Of a stretch of 64,000 bases of DNA, positions 48,001 to 55,213 are shown piece after piece. Every line of letters begins with the position of its first letter. The first letter of the stretch is position 1. Made by a program: the position numbers and the translations under genes. The notes beneath the pieces are model-generated. The model was not told the DNA's origin, ran no database searches, and saw nothing but the letters and a program-made list of their open reading frames with translations. This stretch comes from Dehalococcoidia bacterium (GTDB lineage: Bacteria > Chloroflexota > Dehalococcoidia > Tepidiformales > Tepidiformaceae), in NCBI GenBank assembly GCA_022827945.1, contig JAJEIT010000026.1, positions 34,191 through 98,190 of the forward strand, written 5' to 3'.

Positions 48001-50206
48001 AGCGGGCCAGACGTGCCCGCGCCTCCTCGATGGAGTTCACGCGCAGGGACGACGGGAACACCCTGACGTGGTTCGCCTCCCGGGAGACCAGCATGGCCTC
48101 TTCGAGCCACGCGACGGCGGTGCGAACGCGGGTGTCGTCGGTAGCCGAGTCCCGCTCGAACTCCTTCTCGTCATCCTCGAGCAGGATCTCGCCGGGTGTG
48201 GCCACGACCTCCCCTTCGAGCCTGTGTCTGCGGTCGAGGCTGCGAAGGGCCCGCAGGACCGCCTGAATCTCGTGTCGCTGCAAGCGCGATCGTGCGGCCA
48301 GCCCAAACTGCCGCTCCACGTCGTTGTCGGTGTAGAGGAGGATGCAGCGCGCGGCTTCCTGGTCACGGCCAGCCCGCCCTGCCTCCTGCAGGTAGTTCTC
48401 CAGCGATCCCGGAATGTCTGCGTGAATGACGACCCGCACGTCGGGCTTGTCGATGCCCATGCCGAACGCGCTCGTGGCGGCGATGACCTGCAGTTCTCCC
48501 CCGATGAACGCTTCCTGCACGGTTCGCTTGGTGTCGGGAAGGAGGCCCGCGTGGAAGTGGGCGGCGGCGACCCCCTTGTCCCGCAGGAACCCCGCCATCT
48601 CTTCGGTGCGGGCGCGCGTGGCGCAGTAGACGATGGCGCCGCCGCCCGTGTCTCCGCTTAGCTCCGCCTCCAGGAGCTGATGCACGTTGGCGAACTTCTG
48701 GTCGTCCGTAGTCTCCACGACGACGAACTCAAGATTCGTGCGCTGGGAGCCGGCGTCGAAGACCCGCAGGTCAATACCGAGCGTGTCGCGGAAGTAGTCC
48801 ACGATTTCTGCCGTGACATCGGGCTTCGCAGTTGCCGTCAGGCACAAGACGGGGGGAGGGGCGTTCTCGCCTGCGCGTTCCCTGATGAAGCGCCCTATGT
48901 ACCGGTAGTCGGGGCGGAAGTCATGCCCCCACTGCGAGAGGCAGTGCGCCTCGTCGACCACCCACGCTCCAATCTCTCGCTGTTGCAGGACCCTGCCAAC
49001 GGAGACGCTTCGGAGCTGCTCGGGCGAGATGAGGAGGATGCCCGCATCCCCCAGACGGACGCGATCGAGCGTATCCGCGCGCTCCGGCATCGACAGCATT
49101 CCGTTGATGGTCACCGCGGCGCTGATCCCCCGGCGCTCCAGCCCCGCGACCTGATCGGCCATGAGCGCCACCAGCGGCGAGATCACGACGGTGAGCGCGC
49201 CGGTCTTCGCGTATCGCGAGAGCGCGGGAACCTGGTAGCACAGCGACTTACCGGCGCCCGTCGGCAGGATGGCAAGGACGTTCTCGCGGGCCATGGCGGC
49301 TTCGACGACCTGCTTCTGGACCGGCTGCCCCTGGTCATCGGCAGGTTCCGCCCGGAAGTCGTAGAAGCCGAACCATCGGTGGAGTTCCTTGCGGGCGTCC
49401 TGTCGCTCCCGGCACCACGAACACGCCGGCTCAGTGCAAGCACGGTCGCGAAGGCGTTCCACAAGCCTGCCCGCCTCCGGGAACTGGTGGCGCACCCAGG
49501 GTGGCATCACCGAGTTGCCCTCGGCTACTGAGAGCCACGCGAGGGCGTAGGCGAGAGGCCACGCGTGTGTCGCAGCCCCATGCGAAGCATCCCGCGAGGC
49601 CGGCAAGCATGCCCGTCCGCTCAGGCACTCGAGAACCGCTGCCTGGCCTTCTTCCTCACTCGGGCGGGGTGCCCCGCGTACGTGCGAGAACACCAGGTCG
49701 AAGCCCGCCATCCCCGCCTCAAGGGTGGTCAGCCAGTGCCACGCACTCAGCAACTCGGAGTCGGCGCGACTGAGCGCGTCGCACTGGTCGGAGAAGAGTT
49801 CCAGCGTCAGGAGGGCGTCCAGGTGGGGGGCGTTCAGGCGGCCGCGCTTCAGTCTCCCTTCCTGGTAGTGCTTGACCAGGTGGTGGTAGGGATTCGCGGG
49901 GTGAGCCAGGGGGCTCAGGCGGAGGGTATCGATGACAGGGAGCCGAAGGAGACGGAGGCCGGGGTTCGCGGCCTGCAGGTGCGGAAGGTCGAACGCGATG
50001 ATGTTGTGGCCGAGCAGGGCGTCGACGCCGGTCGCAAGCTCGTCGAGGGCCGCAAGAGCGTCCGGAAGGCTCTTCGCTGTTCCTGGGAGCGTTACCGCCG
50101 TACCGCGGTCGCTTCGCACTCCGCCCAGCGCGTAGATGGTTCCGTCTCCAGGGCGCACCTCGAGGTCGACGGAGAGGCACGCGATCGGGAGGGCGGTGTA
50201 ATCCAT
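45083..50206 (-). CDS. DnaQ-like exonuclease-RecQ helicase-UvrD helicase fusion protein
   Basis: A 1707-residue three-part protein. Residues 1-160 are a DEDD-type 3'-5' exonuclease (Asp14-x-Glu16 in VDLEV, GHNIIAFDLPHL as Exo II). Residues about 280-700 are a RecQ helicase: Walker A LPTGAGKS near 317, DEAHCLSQWGHDFRP near 417, TSAFGMGIDKPDVR and EAGRAGRDQ. Residues about 1090-1560 are a UvrD/PcrA-like helicase: AGPGSGKTR near 1109, DEYQDLSPAQYD near 1229, TAHRAKGLEFDHVIV near 1507. The fusion joins unwinding in two systems with end degradation. It probably acts on recombination or foreign DNA. The frame is intact. Confidence 0.92.
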   Translation of the reverse strand: MDYTALPIACLSVDLEVRPGDGTIYALGGVRSDRGTAVTLPGTAKSLPDALAALDELATGVDALLGHNIIAFDLPHLQAANPGLRLLRLPVIDTLRLSPLAHPANPYHHLVKHYQEGRLKRGRLNAPHLDALLTLELFSDQCDALSRADSELLSAWHWLTTLEAGMAGFDLVFSHVRGAPRPSEEEGQAAVLECLSGRACLPASRDASHGAATHAWPLAYALAWLSVAEGNSVMPPWVRHQFPEAGRLVERLRDRACTEPACSWCRERQDARKELHRWFGFYDFRAEPADDQGQPVQKQVVEAAMARENVLAILPTGAGKSLCYQVPALSRYAKTGALTVVISPLVALMADQVAGLERRGISAAVTINGMLSMPERADTLDRVRLGDAGILLISPEQLRSVSVGRVLQQREIGAWVVDEAHCLSQWGHDFRPDYRYIGRFIRERAGENAPPPVLCLTATAKPDVTAEIVDYFRDTLGIDLRVFDAGSQRTNLEFVVVETTDDQKFANVHQLLEAELSGDTGGGAIVYCATRARTEEMAGFLRDKGVAAAHFHAGLLPDTKRTVQEAFIGGELQVIAATSAFGMGIDKPDVRVVIHADIPGSLENYLQEAGRAGRDQEAARCILLYTDNDVERQFGLAARSRLQRHEIQAVLRALRSLDRRHRLEGEVVATPGEILLEDDEKEFERDSATDDTRVRTAVAWLEEAMLVSREANHVRVFPSSLRVNSIEEARARLARSQVTDGYRRKLLRVVAALFEAPPDQGLSTDELMSTVGLSPEDLRAALHDLDSLGIASNDTTITSFVHAGVANSSRNRLQAAMTLEEALIGLLRETAPDLAPGEASTLYLRHATQRLKDEGHASALPELLWRLIRSIAADGRDEAGVGGSVSVRRRDAETVAVTLRRKWSDLERTAELRRVAAARLLGHLLGTLPPRSQGTDLLAETTLGKLVGALHEDLFIRSRARTPEKLMDRALLWLHEQQVIQLNRGLTVFRPAMTIRIDGDGRRSFNATDFTSLQIHYDEQVRQIHVMAEYAEQGLRSMTGALQMAVDYFRMPESEFLERWLPHRKAEMRRQTTAESWRVIVEDLKNPEQRAVVADDREQTNALVLAGPGSGKTRVLVHRIAYLLRVRRENPRSIIALTYNRHAAVEIRQRLAELVGADARGVVVMTCHALAMRLVGASYAGRIRQPDTDDFDEVLHQAIALLRGDGLPPDEVDELRTRLLAGFRWVLIDEYQDLSPAQYDLISALAGRTLSESDSKLTLLAVGDDDQNIYAFAGASVEFIRRFEADYEARSSYLTGNYRSTKHIIEAANAVIAPARERMKAGHPLGVDRARQSAAAGGTWEDRDPVARGRVQVLPAGDTPLSQARAAVAELQRLASLDSEWDWSRCAVIAREWSFLDPVRTLCKREGIPAQLAHEDIPSVWRLRETQALVGWLRERESGVIASAEIRSWLSGQPDTPWRAFLREALEEYELETGSAETPREHAIEWLAEWSREARRRQQGLLLLTAHRAKGLEFDHVIVLDGNWQRVSKDEDPDVPRRLYYVAMTRARHTLGLMRFAAGLPPQEPLRSLPAVLHRDGAPDPSPPHPELKRRYVRLGLGDVFIGFAGYRAPSHGIHRAITALMPGDHLDVRPQEGRWTLLAERGTVVGQLAQGFRPPAGMRCVDATVLAIAKWERTLSAPEHQEGLRMESWEVVIPELVFEPTGVTPA

Positions 50207-50393
50207 GGTCGTACTGCGCTTCGTGGGGCGAATAGGCCCCGACGGCGGCCTGTTCCTGCTGAACCTAAGTGATGAGGAGGGTCGATTATGGCATGTGCGT
50301 GGGGGCAGCGGTTCGACTGTGGTGCGCCGACACGGCTTCGAGAGTAACCGGAGGCGGCCACGCTTCAGTCGCTATCCCGTCCCTCGCCTTGTC

Positions 50394-50591
50394 TCAGGCG
50401 ACCAGCCTGTAGGTCACCCAGAAAACTCCGAGGCCGACGCGACGCCTGTGACCAGCAGATGCTTCCGGGCGCGGGTACAGATCCCCAAGCGCTACCCGAG
50501 CCAGTCCCCGCTCGTAGCCTGTCCCGGCGTCGAGCGGGTCGAGCGCGATGGCCCAGTCGAAGTCGCGAATCGCCTCGGCGTGGCGACCCAT
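50394..50591 (-). pseudogene. TPR-like fragment
   Basis: The frame reads HRYRGMGRHAEAIRDFDWAI and then ALDPLDAGTGYERGLARVALGD, a clear tetratricopeptide unit, but stops within about 65 residues. The upstream frame is open for only ~30 more codons and lacks TPR sequence. It is most likely the remnant of a larger TPR gene. Nothing else is supportable between 50207 and 50779. Confidence 0.45.
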
Positions 50592-50779
50592 GCCTCGGTA
50601 GCGGTGGGCGTCGCCGTCGCGGGGGGTGGAGTCTGGCCAGCCTGTCGTAGTCGCGCCAAGCTGCTCTTGAGCGCCCTAACGGAAGACACCAGTACACAGC
50701 ATCCCCTACCATGAGTCGCACGAGGACTGCCTTGCTGGGGGCAGCGCGGCTGTAGACCACCAGGAGGAGCCCGTACACG

Positions 50780-51511
50780 ATGGCCACAAGCGTGCGTGAA
50801 CTCGCGCCCATTCGTGTCGGGGCCGGCACGTTCACGGTCCGAGATGCCGCGCTGTTCCTGCGCTCGACGACACCACCACCGGAAATGCCGGTCTCTCTCT
50901 GGAAGACGCATCGGCGTCGCCCATTTACTGCAAGCACCCGCGCGCTCTACTCGTGGGTCCGCCTGGGTATGGAATGGACTGCGCCGACCCCGGTGAGCAG
51001 TCGAGACCGGGTCATTTCGTTCGAGGATCTCATCCGGCTGCGGATGATCGCGCTATTTCGCGCGCGCGGATTCCGCTACCGGACGATTCGCGAGGCCGAG
51101 GACTATGCCCGGTCCCTGACTGGCGCCAGGCAACCGTTCGTGACGGAGGAGCTGTGGACTGGCTTCTCCGCCGTCCTGCTCAAGTTCACGGACAGGCTTG
51201 TTGCGATCTCCCGCCAAGGCCAACTGGCCCTACCACACCTCCAGGAATGCCTGGAACCGGCGAATCACGGGCTGGTGTTCGATCAGGACGGAGTTGCGGA
51301 GCGATGGAGCACGGCTCCGGGCATCATGGTCGATCCTGGTGTGCAGTTCGGGGCGCCGTGCCTTCAGGGCACGCGGATTGAGACCGCGACGCTCTGGTCG
51401 ATGCATTCGGCCGGTGACTCTAGAGAGTCTCTGGCGCGGGCGTTCGCGATTCCGATTGATGGAGTAGAGGCGGCCCTTGACTGGGAGCGAAACCTCACGC
51501 TGGCCGAATAG
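50780..51511 (+). CDS. HTH-DUF433 antitoxin-type protein
   Basis: A 243-residue protein. The N-terminal half is MerR-like: FTVRDAALFLRSTTPPPEM, then SFEDLIRLRMIALFRARG and RTIREAEDYARSL. The C-terminal ~70 residues (MVDPGVQFGAPCLQGTRIET, then ESLARAFAIPIDGVEAALDWE) are a DUF433 domain, a common antitoxin module. It overlaps the DUF5615-like gene by 35 bp, the typical antitoxin-toxin order. It probably binds its own promoter and neutralises the next product. Confidence 0.82.
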   Translation: MATSVRELAPIRVGAGTFTVRDAALFLRSTTPPPEMPVSLWKTHRRRPFTASTRALYSWVRLGMEWTAPTPVSSRDRVISFEDLIRLRMIALFRARGFRYRTIREAEDYARSLTGARQPFVTEELWTGFSAVLLKFTDRLVAISRQGQLALPHLQECLEPANHGLVFDQDGVAERWSTAPGIMVDPGVQFGAPCLQGTRIETATLWSMHSAGDSRESLARAFAIPIDGVEAALDWERNLTLAE

Positions 51512-51959
51512 CGTCGAGTTCTTCCTCGATCAAGGTCTACCACCTCAGGTTGCCGAGGCGCTGGCGATGATCGGGTACCCGATCACGCACCCGGAGCAGC
51601 ACCAGCAGCGAGGTACGAAAGACGAGGCGCTGATTCCGTGGCTCTCTGAGCGCGGCTACACCTGGATCACCAAAGACGACGCGGCCAAGAAGGCGCATGC
51701 CGAAGCCTTACTCAGCAGCGGTATCAGCGTGGTGTGGGTCCGTGGCATCGACCGGCGCAAGAATCGAATCACCGTTCATGACGTGCATCTCCTCTTGGCT
51801 AGCAAGCTTGAAGAAGCAGCACGGCAGATCGACGAGTCACGCGGGCCGCTGCACCTTGAGGTCTATCTGAACGGCGCTCGACCGACCCTACGCGCGATCC
51901 AGTCGAGCGAAGTCGCACGGTCGCGCCCCCTGCGCCGCGCAGGGAGGCATCGACGCTAG
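51477..51959 (+). CDS. DUF5615/PIN-like toxin
   Basis: The conserved part (about 150 residues) starts EFFLDQGLPPQVAEALAMIG, the DUF5615 PIN-like opening with its first Asp. WLSERGYTWITKDDAAKK supplies the second acidic pair. The only in-frame start is TTG at 51477 inside the DUF433 gene; the natural boundary lies near 51,505. The long overlap implies coupled translation. The Arg-rich C-terminus (RSRPLRRAGRHRR) may be an extension created by nearby rearrangement. A VapC-like ribonuclease role is inferred from the family. Confidence 0.75.
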   Translation: MTGSETSRWPNSVEFFLDQGLPPQVAEALAMIGYPITHPEQHQQRGTKDEALIPWLSERGYTWITKDDAAKKAHAEALLSSGISVVWVRGIDRRKNRITVHDVHLLLASKLEEAARQIDESRGPLHLEVYLNGARPTLRAIQSSEVARSRPLRRAGRHRR

Positions 51960-52023
51960 AGCGTGGTTCTCGGCACTGCCCTACGAGGAGTGGCGCGGAT
52001 GAGGAAGCCGCAAGCAGGCCCGC

Positions 52024-52130
52024 TGAACCTGGGGCGACAGCTTCGGCCTGATCCCGATCTGCCATGACTGTGGAGCAACCTTCGCGAGCTGGCGGGAACG
52101 CACGGCGCACAAGCGGAAGTGCAGGGAGGC
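52024..52130 (+). pseudogene. Zinc-finger-like gene fragment
   Basis: In one plus frame the sequence reads PICHDCGATFASWRERTAHK then RKCREAVRKPHYRERRW, a C2H2/C2HC-like finger with a basic tail. There is a stop shortly upstream (52,023) and no start codon. The tail RKPHYR recurs as RKPCYR just before the scar at 44,050. It is a remnant of a small phage- or plasmid-type gene. Confidence 0.4.
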
Positions 52131-52132
52131 GG

Positions 52133-52218
52133 TCAGGAAGCCGCACTACCGCGAGCGGCGTTGGCGACGCCCTCGATCAACCGGCTCGGCTCGCGGCACC
52201 GGCCCCGGAACGGTAGAC
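52133..52218 (-). repeat. Scar repeat, copy 2 (truncated protease-gene start)
   Basis: It closely matches 44050-44137. On the minus strand a TTG overlapping the upstream gene opens MIEGVANAA, as in the intact retropepsin-like gene at 57673 (MIEGVVNAAYEP), and then diverges to RGSAAS and a stop. The protease gene has therefore been deleted to its first nine codons at this copy. Confidence 0.65.
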
Positions 52219-52446
52219 GGCTCGATGCCCGACACGCACGCTCCACACATTGGTGGCGCCCGGGTACTCAACTCGCAAGAGTTCCGCTGCCTCGATCACG
52301 GTGTCGGCGACAGCCCAGCCTCCGCTGTCTACATCGATGGCCACGACCTGACCGTGACGGGACATCTCGACCTGGGGCCGGATGACGCGCTCGTAGAGTT
52401 CGTCTCCGAGACGGGCTGTCTCTTCAGCAGGAAGGCGCCTGGGCAT
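52177..52446 (-). CDS. Antitoxin-like small protein, copy 1 (partner truncated)
   Basis: An 89-residue protein, roughly 75 percent identical by eye to the one at 57670-57939. It begins PAEETARLGDELYERVIRPQ, has a VVAIDVDSGGWAVADTVIEA strand-helix and ends NVWSVRVGHRAVYRSG. In the second copy this gene overlaps a retropepsin-like gene (ATGA); here that partner is reduced to 15 codons. It probably once served as the regulatory half of the pair. Function is unknown. Confidence 0.75.
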   Translation of the reverse strand: MPRRLPAEETARLGDELYERVIRPQVEMSRHGQVVAIDVDSGGWAVADTVIEAAELLRVEYPGATNVWSVRVGHRAVYRSGAGAASRAG

Positions 52447-53204
52447 CTCGCTCTTCTCCTCCGACTCCACATGGAGAAGATAGCGTTCCCCGTAGGCCTG
52501 TCCAGTCATCGAAGTTCCCGAAAGACGCAGCGACGACAACCGAGCCAACCAGCTCAGTCCCAACAACGATGCCTACTGGCAGTCGCGGGGCGAGGACGAG
52601 CGCCCGGACGATTGGGAAGACGACAGCCCGCAAAAGGGCGGCAAGGACCGACCTCCTTCGAAGAAGTAAGTCGCGCGGGGCCGGGCGCGGTTCTAGCGGT
52701 ACGGCAAGCGGGTACATGATGCCGCCCTGCCCGTCGGGGCAGCCGGAGTTGTTGATGACGAGGTCGTTCAGCGTGCACGTGCGCGGGATGTTGTCCCCGA
52801 TCGTGCGGTCGTAGTTCTCGCCGTAGTTGCCCACGGCCACGCGCGCACGGCGGCGGCGTTCGGCGTGTCGCGCCACACGCTGTGGCGCTTCCTCGAGCGC
52901 GGCCAGCCGGGCCGCGCCCTGTCCCGGGCGGTGACGGGCAGGGCTGGCTCTAGAACGCGAACGGAGGGCTGTTCCCCCACAGCTTCGTTACGCCGCGCGA
53001 GGACATGCCGAAGCGCACGAACGTCGCCGCCCCGAAGAAATGCCGGCAGAACAAGCAGGTCGTGTACGGTGGACAGGAGGGGCCGCTTTGGCGGGCTGCG
53101 CCTCGCACCTCGACTTCCGGCAACACGGCCATGCGGCCACTGCAACGGCGTGAAGGGCGACCGTCCGCCAAAGTACCTAGTCCCGATGCTCGAGGAGGTG
53201 GGAG
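52447..53204. other. Cluster of gene remnants
   Basis: Several fragments can be read. Minus strand at about 52,690-52,830: NYDRTIGDNIPRTCTLNDLV. Plus strand at about 52,850-52,920: FGVSRHTLWRFLERGQPGRA, an HTH-like piece. Plus strand at about 53,126-53,200: CGHCNGVKGDRPPKYLVPML, resembling the end of an HNH-type zinc site. None has a complete gene around it. This is debris from several insertions and deletions. Confidence 0.5.
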
Positions 53205-53945
53205 GTGGTCGTGGAAACGTTAGATGAGGGGCCATTCAAGGCCGCGTGGCGGGAACTCGAAAGCCAAGTCTTGGAGCTGTGTGCCTACTACGATCCCCGT
53301 GCTCCCCAACAGTGGTTACGCACCCAGATGGGGCCTGGCGGGAACCGTATGCGGGAGCTGTCTGGCTGGATATTTGGAACGGTGCAGCGTGCTGTTGAGA
53401 ACGAAGATCCGTTCACACTTGGGATTCTGGAGAGCTGGGAAGGCTTGAAGCGGCGAAGGAACGAGTTGGAACACGCGATAGCGTCCGACGCTGGGCTTGT
53501 CTACCACAACTCCCAGCAGGTGCGAGGGTCATACCACTGGACCGCCGAGAGACTGGATGAGCTAACCAACGACACGCTCGCACTGACTAGCCGTGTTGAG
53601 GGGTTCTTAGCCTTCGCCAATCTGGCGAGAATGGACTTGGAGCTAGGTGGTGCTCTGTCGCTTGGATCGGGTAAAGCACACATGGGAGGCCACCGACCCT
53701 CGGAGTGCGAATACTGCCGAGCGCAATTCGACGCATTGTCGAGGAACCTCATCGACGAGATGCTCGAGAAGAGAGTCGTCCCCTCGCAGGAGGAGTGGCG
53801 GTCAATCGTAGACAACTGGGGTTTCGATATGACCGCAGAAGAGACCGAGCTCGCGGTCCGTGAGAGGACTCAGAAACGGGTTGAGCAGGACAAGGAGGTC
53901 GCTGAACTCCTGAAGGGCTGGGGAGAGGGCTCCGGTGAAGGTTGA
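53205..53945 (+). CDS. Hypothetical protein with CxxC motif
   Basis: A 246-residue protein from a GTG start (another in-frame GTG lies two codons later). It is mostly helical, with LELCAYYDPRAPQQWL at the front, a central EGLKRRRNELEHAI segment that resembles nucleotidyltransferase-associated or HEPN-like helices, and SECEYCRAQFDALSRNLIDE near residue 170, a CxxC pair. The C-terminus is charged coiled coil. No family is firmly recognised. Low GC for the region indicates transfer. Confidence 0.65.
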   Translation: MVVETLDEGPFKAAWRELESQVLELCAYYDPRAPQQWLRTQMGPGGNRMRELSGWIFGTVQRAVENEDPFTLGILESWEGLKRRRNELEHAIASDAGLVYHNSQQVRGSYHWTAERLDELTNDTLALTSRVEGFLAFANLARMDLELGGALSLGSGKAHMGGHRPSECEYCRAQFDALSRNLIDEMLEKRVVPSQEEWRSIVDNWGFDMTAEETELAVRERTQKRVEQDKEVAELLKGWGEGSGEG

Positions 53946-54032
53946 CTGGACCACATCGAGGCCATCCCATTTGAAGTCAGGACCGAATCCGTAGGCTGCC
54001 GCTGCTCCACGCTCGGAGCGGAGAAACTCGCC

Positions 54033-54257
54033 ATGTGGCTCCGATTCACCATTGGCCTCGCACTCCTGCCGTACCTCATCATCGCCGGCATCATCAACGC
54101 CCCGATCCTGCTGGTCCTCCTCGGAGGGGGCGGCGCCCCCGCATGGGATTTGCTTCCCACCGGGGTGCAGACCTGGTTCCTGCTGACGATGACCGCCCCC
54201 GCCCTCATCGCCGGCGGCGTGCTCGCATGGTGGCCCGACACGAACCATTGCGACTAG
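54033..54257 (+). CDS. Small two-span membrane protein
   Basis: A 74-residue protein with two hydrophobic segments (LRFTIGLALLPYLIIAGIIN and WFLLTMTAPALIAGGVLAWW) and a short C-terminal tail. It resembles small membrane proteins of conjugative elements, located just before a coupling-ATPase fragment. No family is named. Confidence 0.55.
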   Translation: MWLRFTIGLALLPYLIIAGIINAPILLVLLGGGGAPAWDLLPTGVQTWFLLTMTAPALIAGGVLAWWPDTNHCD

Positions 54258-54286
54258 CTCGACAGACTCCCACCACTGCCCTTGCG

Positions 54287-55213
54287 GTGCGGAGGATTCA
54301 CCCCGCACTACGCTCCCGCACCCGCGCCGACGCGCTCGCGCCCGTGCAGACGCGGCTCTCCTACTACGCCTCCTCGAAGCGGGCGCGCGCCATCCTCGGC
54401 CAGCCCCGCTCCACCATCGACCTGCGGCGCACGATCCTCGACGGGGGCGTGCTGCTCGTCTCCACCGCCCAGGGCGCGGCCGGGAGGGACGTGGCCGCGC
54501 TGATCGGGTCGTCGGTCCTCAATCTCGTCGACGCCGTCATCCGCGAGCAGGGCGCGCTGCCGCCGGAGCAGCGCCGCGGCGCGCTCGTCGTGGTGGACGA
54601 GATGCAGTCCATGCCGGGCGTCGACTACGAGTCGATGCTGAGCGAGCTGGGGAAGTTCGGGGCGAGCTTCGTGCTGGCCACGCAGAGCCTCGCCAAGCTC
54701 GACGACCTCTCCCCCACGATGCGCGACACCGTGCTCGCCAACGTCGGCTGCCTCGCGGTCTTCCAGGTGGCGGGGACGGACGCGCGCCAGCTCGTCTGGG
54801 AGCTGGACCGCGAGCGCGTCTCCGAGGAGGACATCGTTTCCCTCCCCGCGCACCACGCCTACGTCCGGGCGACGGTCGGGGCGGAGCGCACCCCCGCCTT
54901 CTCGATGGAGGTGCGCAGGCCGGAGGAGGGGAGTTCCGCCACGGCCGCGCGCATCCGCTCGGAGGCGTCCTCCTACCTCCTCACGGAGGAGGAGATCGCG
55001 GCCCAGCGGGCCGAGGGGGCCAGGCGCGTCCAGCGCTATATCGACGAGCGCGACGAGGACGCCACGAACGACGCCCATGCGGGGGACGGGAGCGCGGACG
55101 CTGATCCCTCTCCCCCGAAGGCCGCTGCCTCCGGCGAGGAGCGGCGCGGGAAGCGCGCGCGCAGCAAGCGCAACAAGGCGCGGGACGGCGCCTCTCCGGA
55201 GGACGCGGCGTGA
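54287..55213 (+). pseudogene. Conjugative coupling ATPase (TraD/VirD4-like), C-terminal fragment
   Basis: About 300 residues remain. RRTILDGGVLLVSTAQGAAG and VVVDEMQSMPGVDYESMLSE (Walker B, DE) are followed by FGASFVLATQSLAKLDDLS, ANVGCLAVFQVAGTDARQLV and a TraM-recognition-like tail. The Walker A half and N-terminal membrane region are missing; the ORF starts abruptly at a GTG. Type IV coupling proteins are normally 600-900 residues. It overlaps the next gene by four bases (GTGA), so the original operon order survives. Confidence 0.75.
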
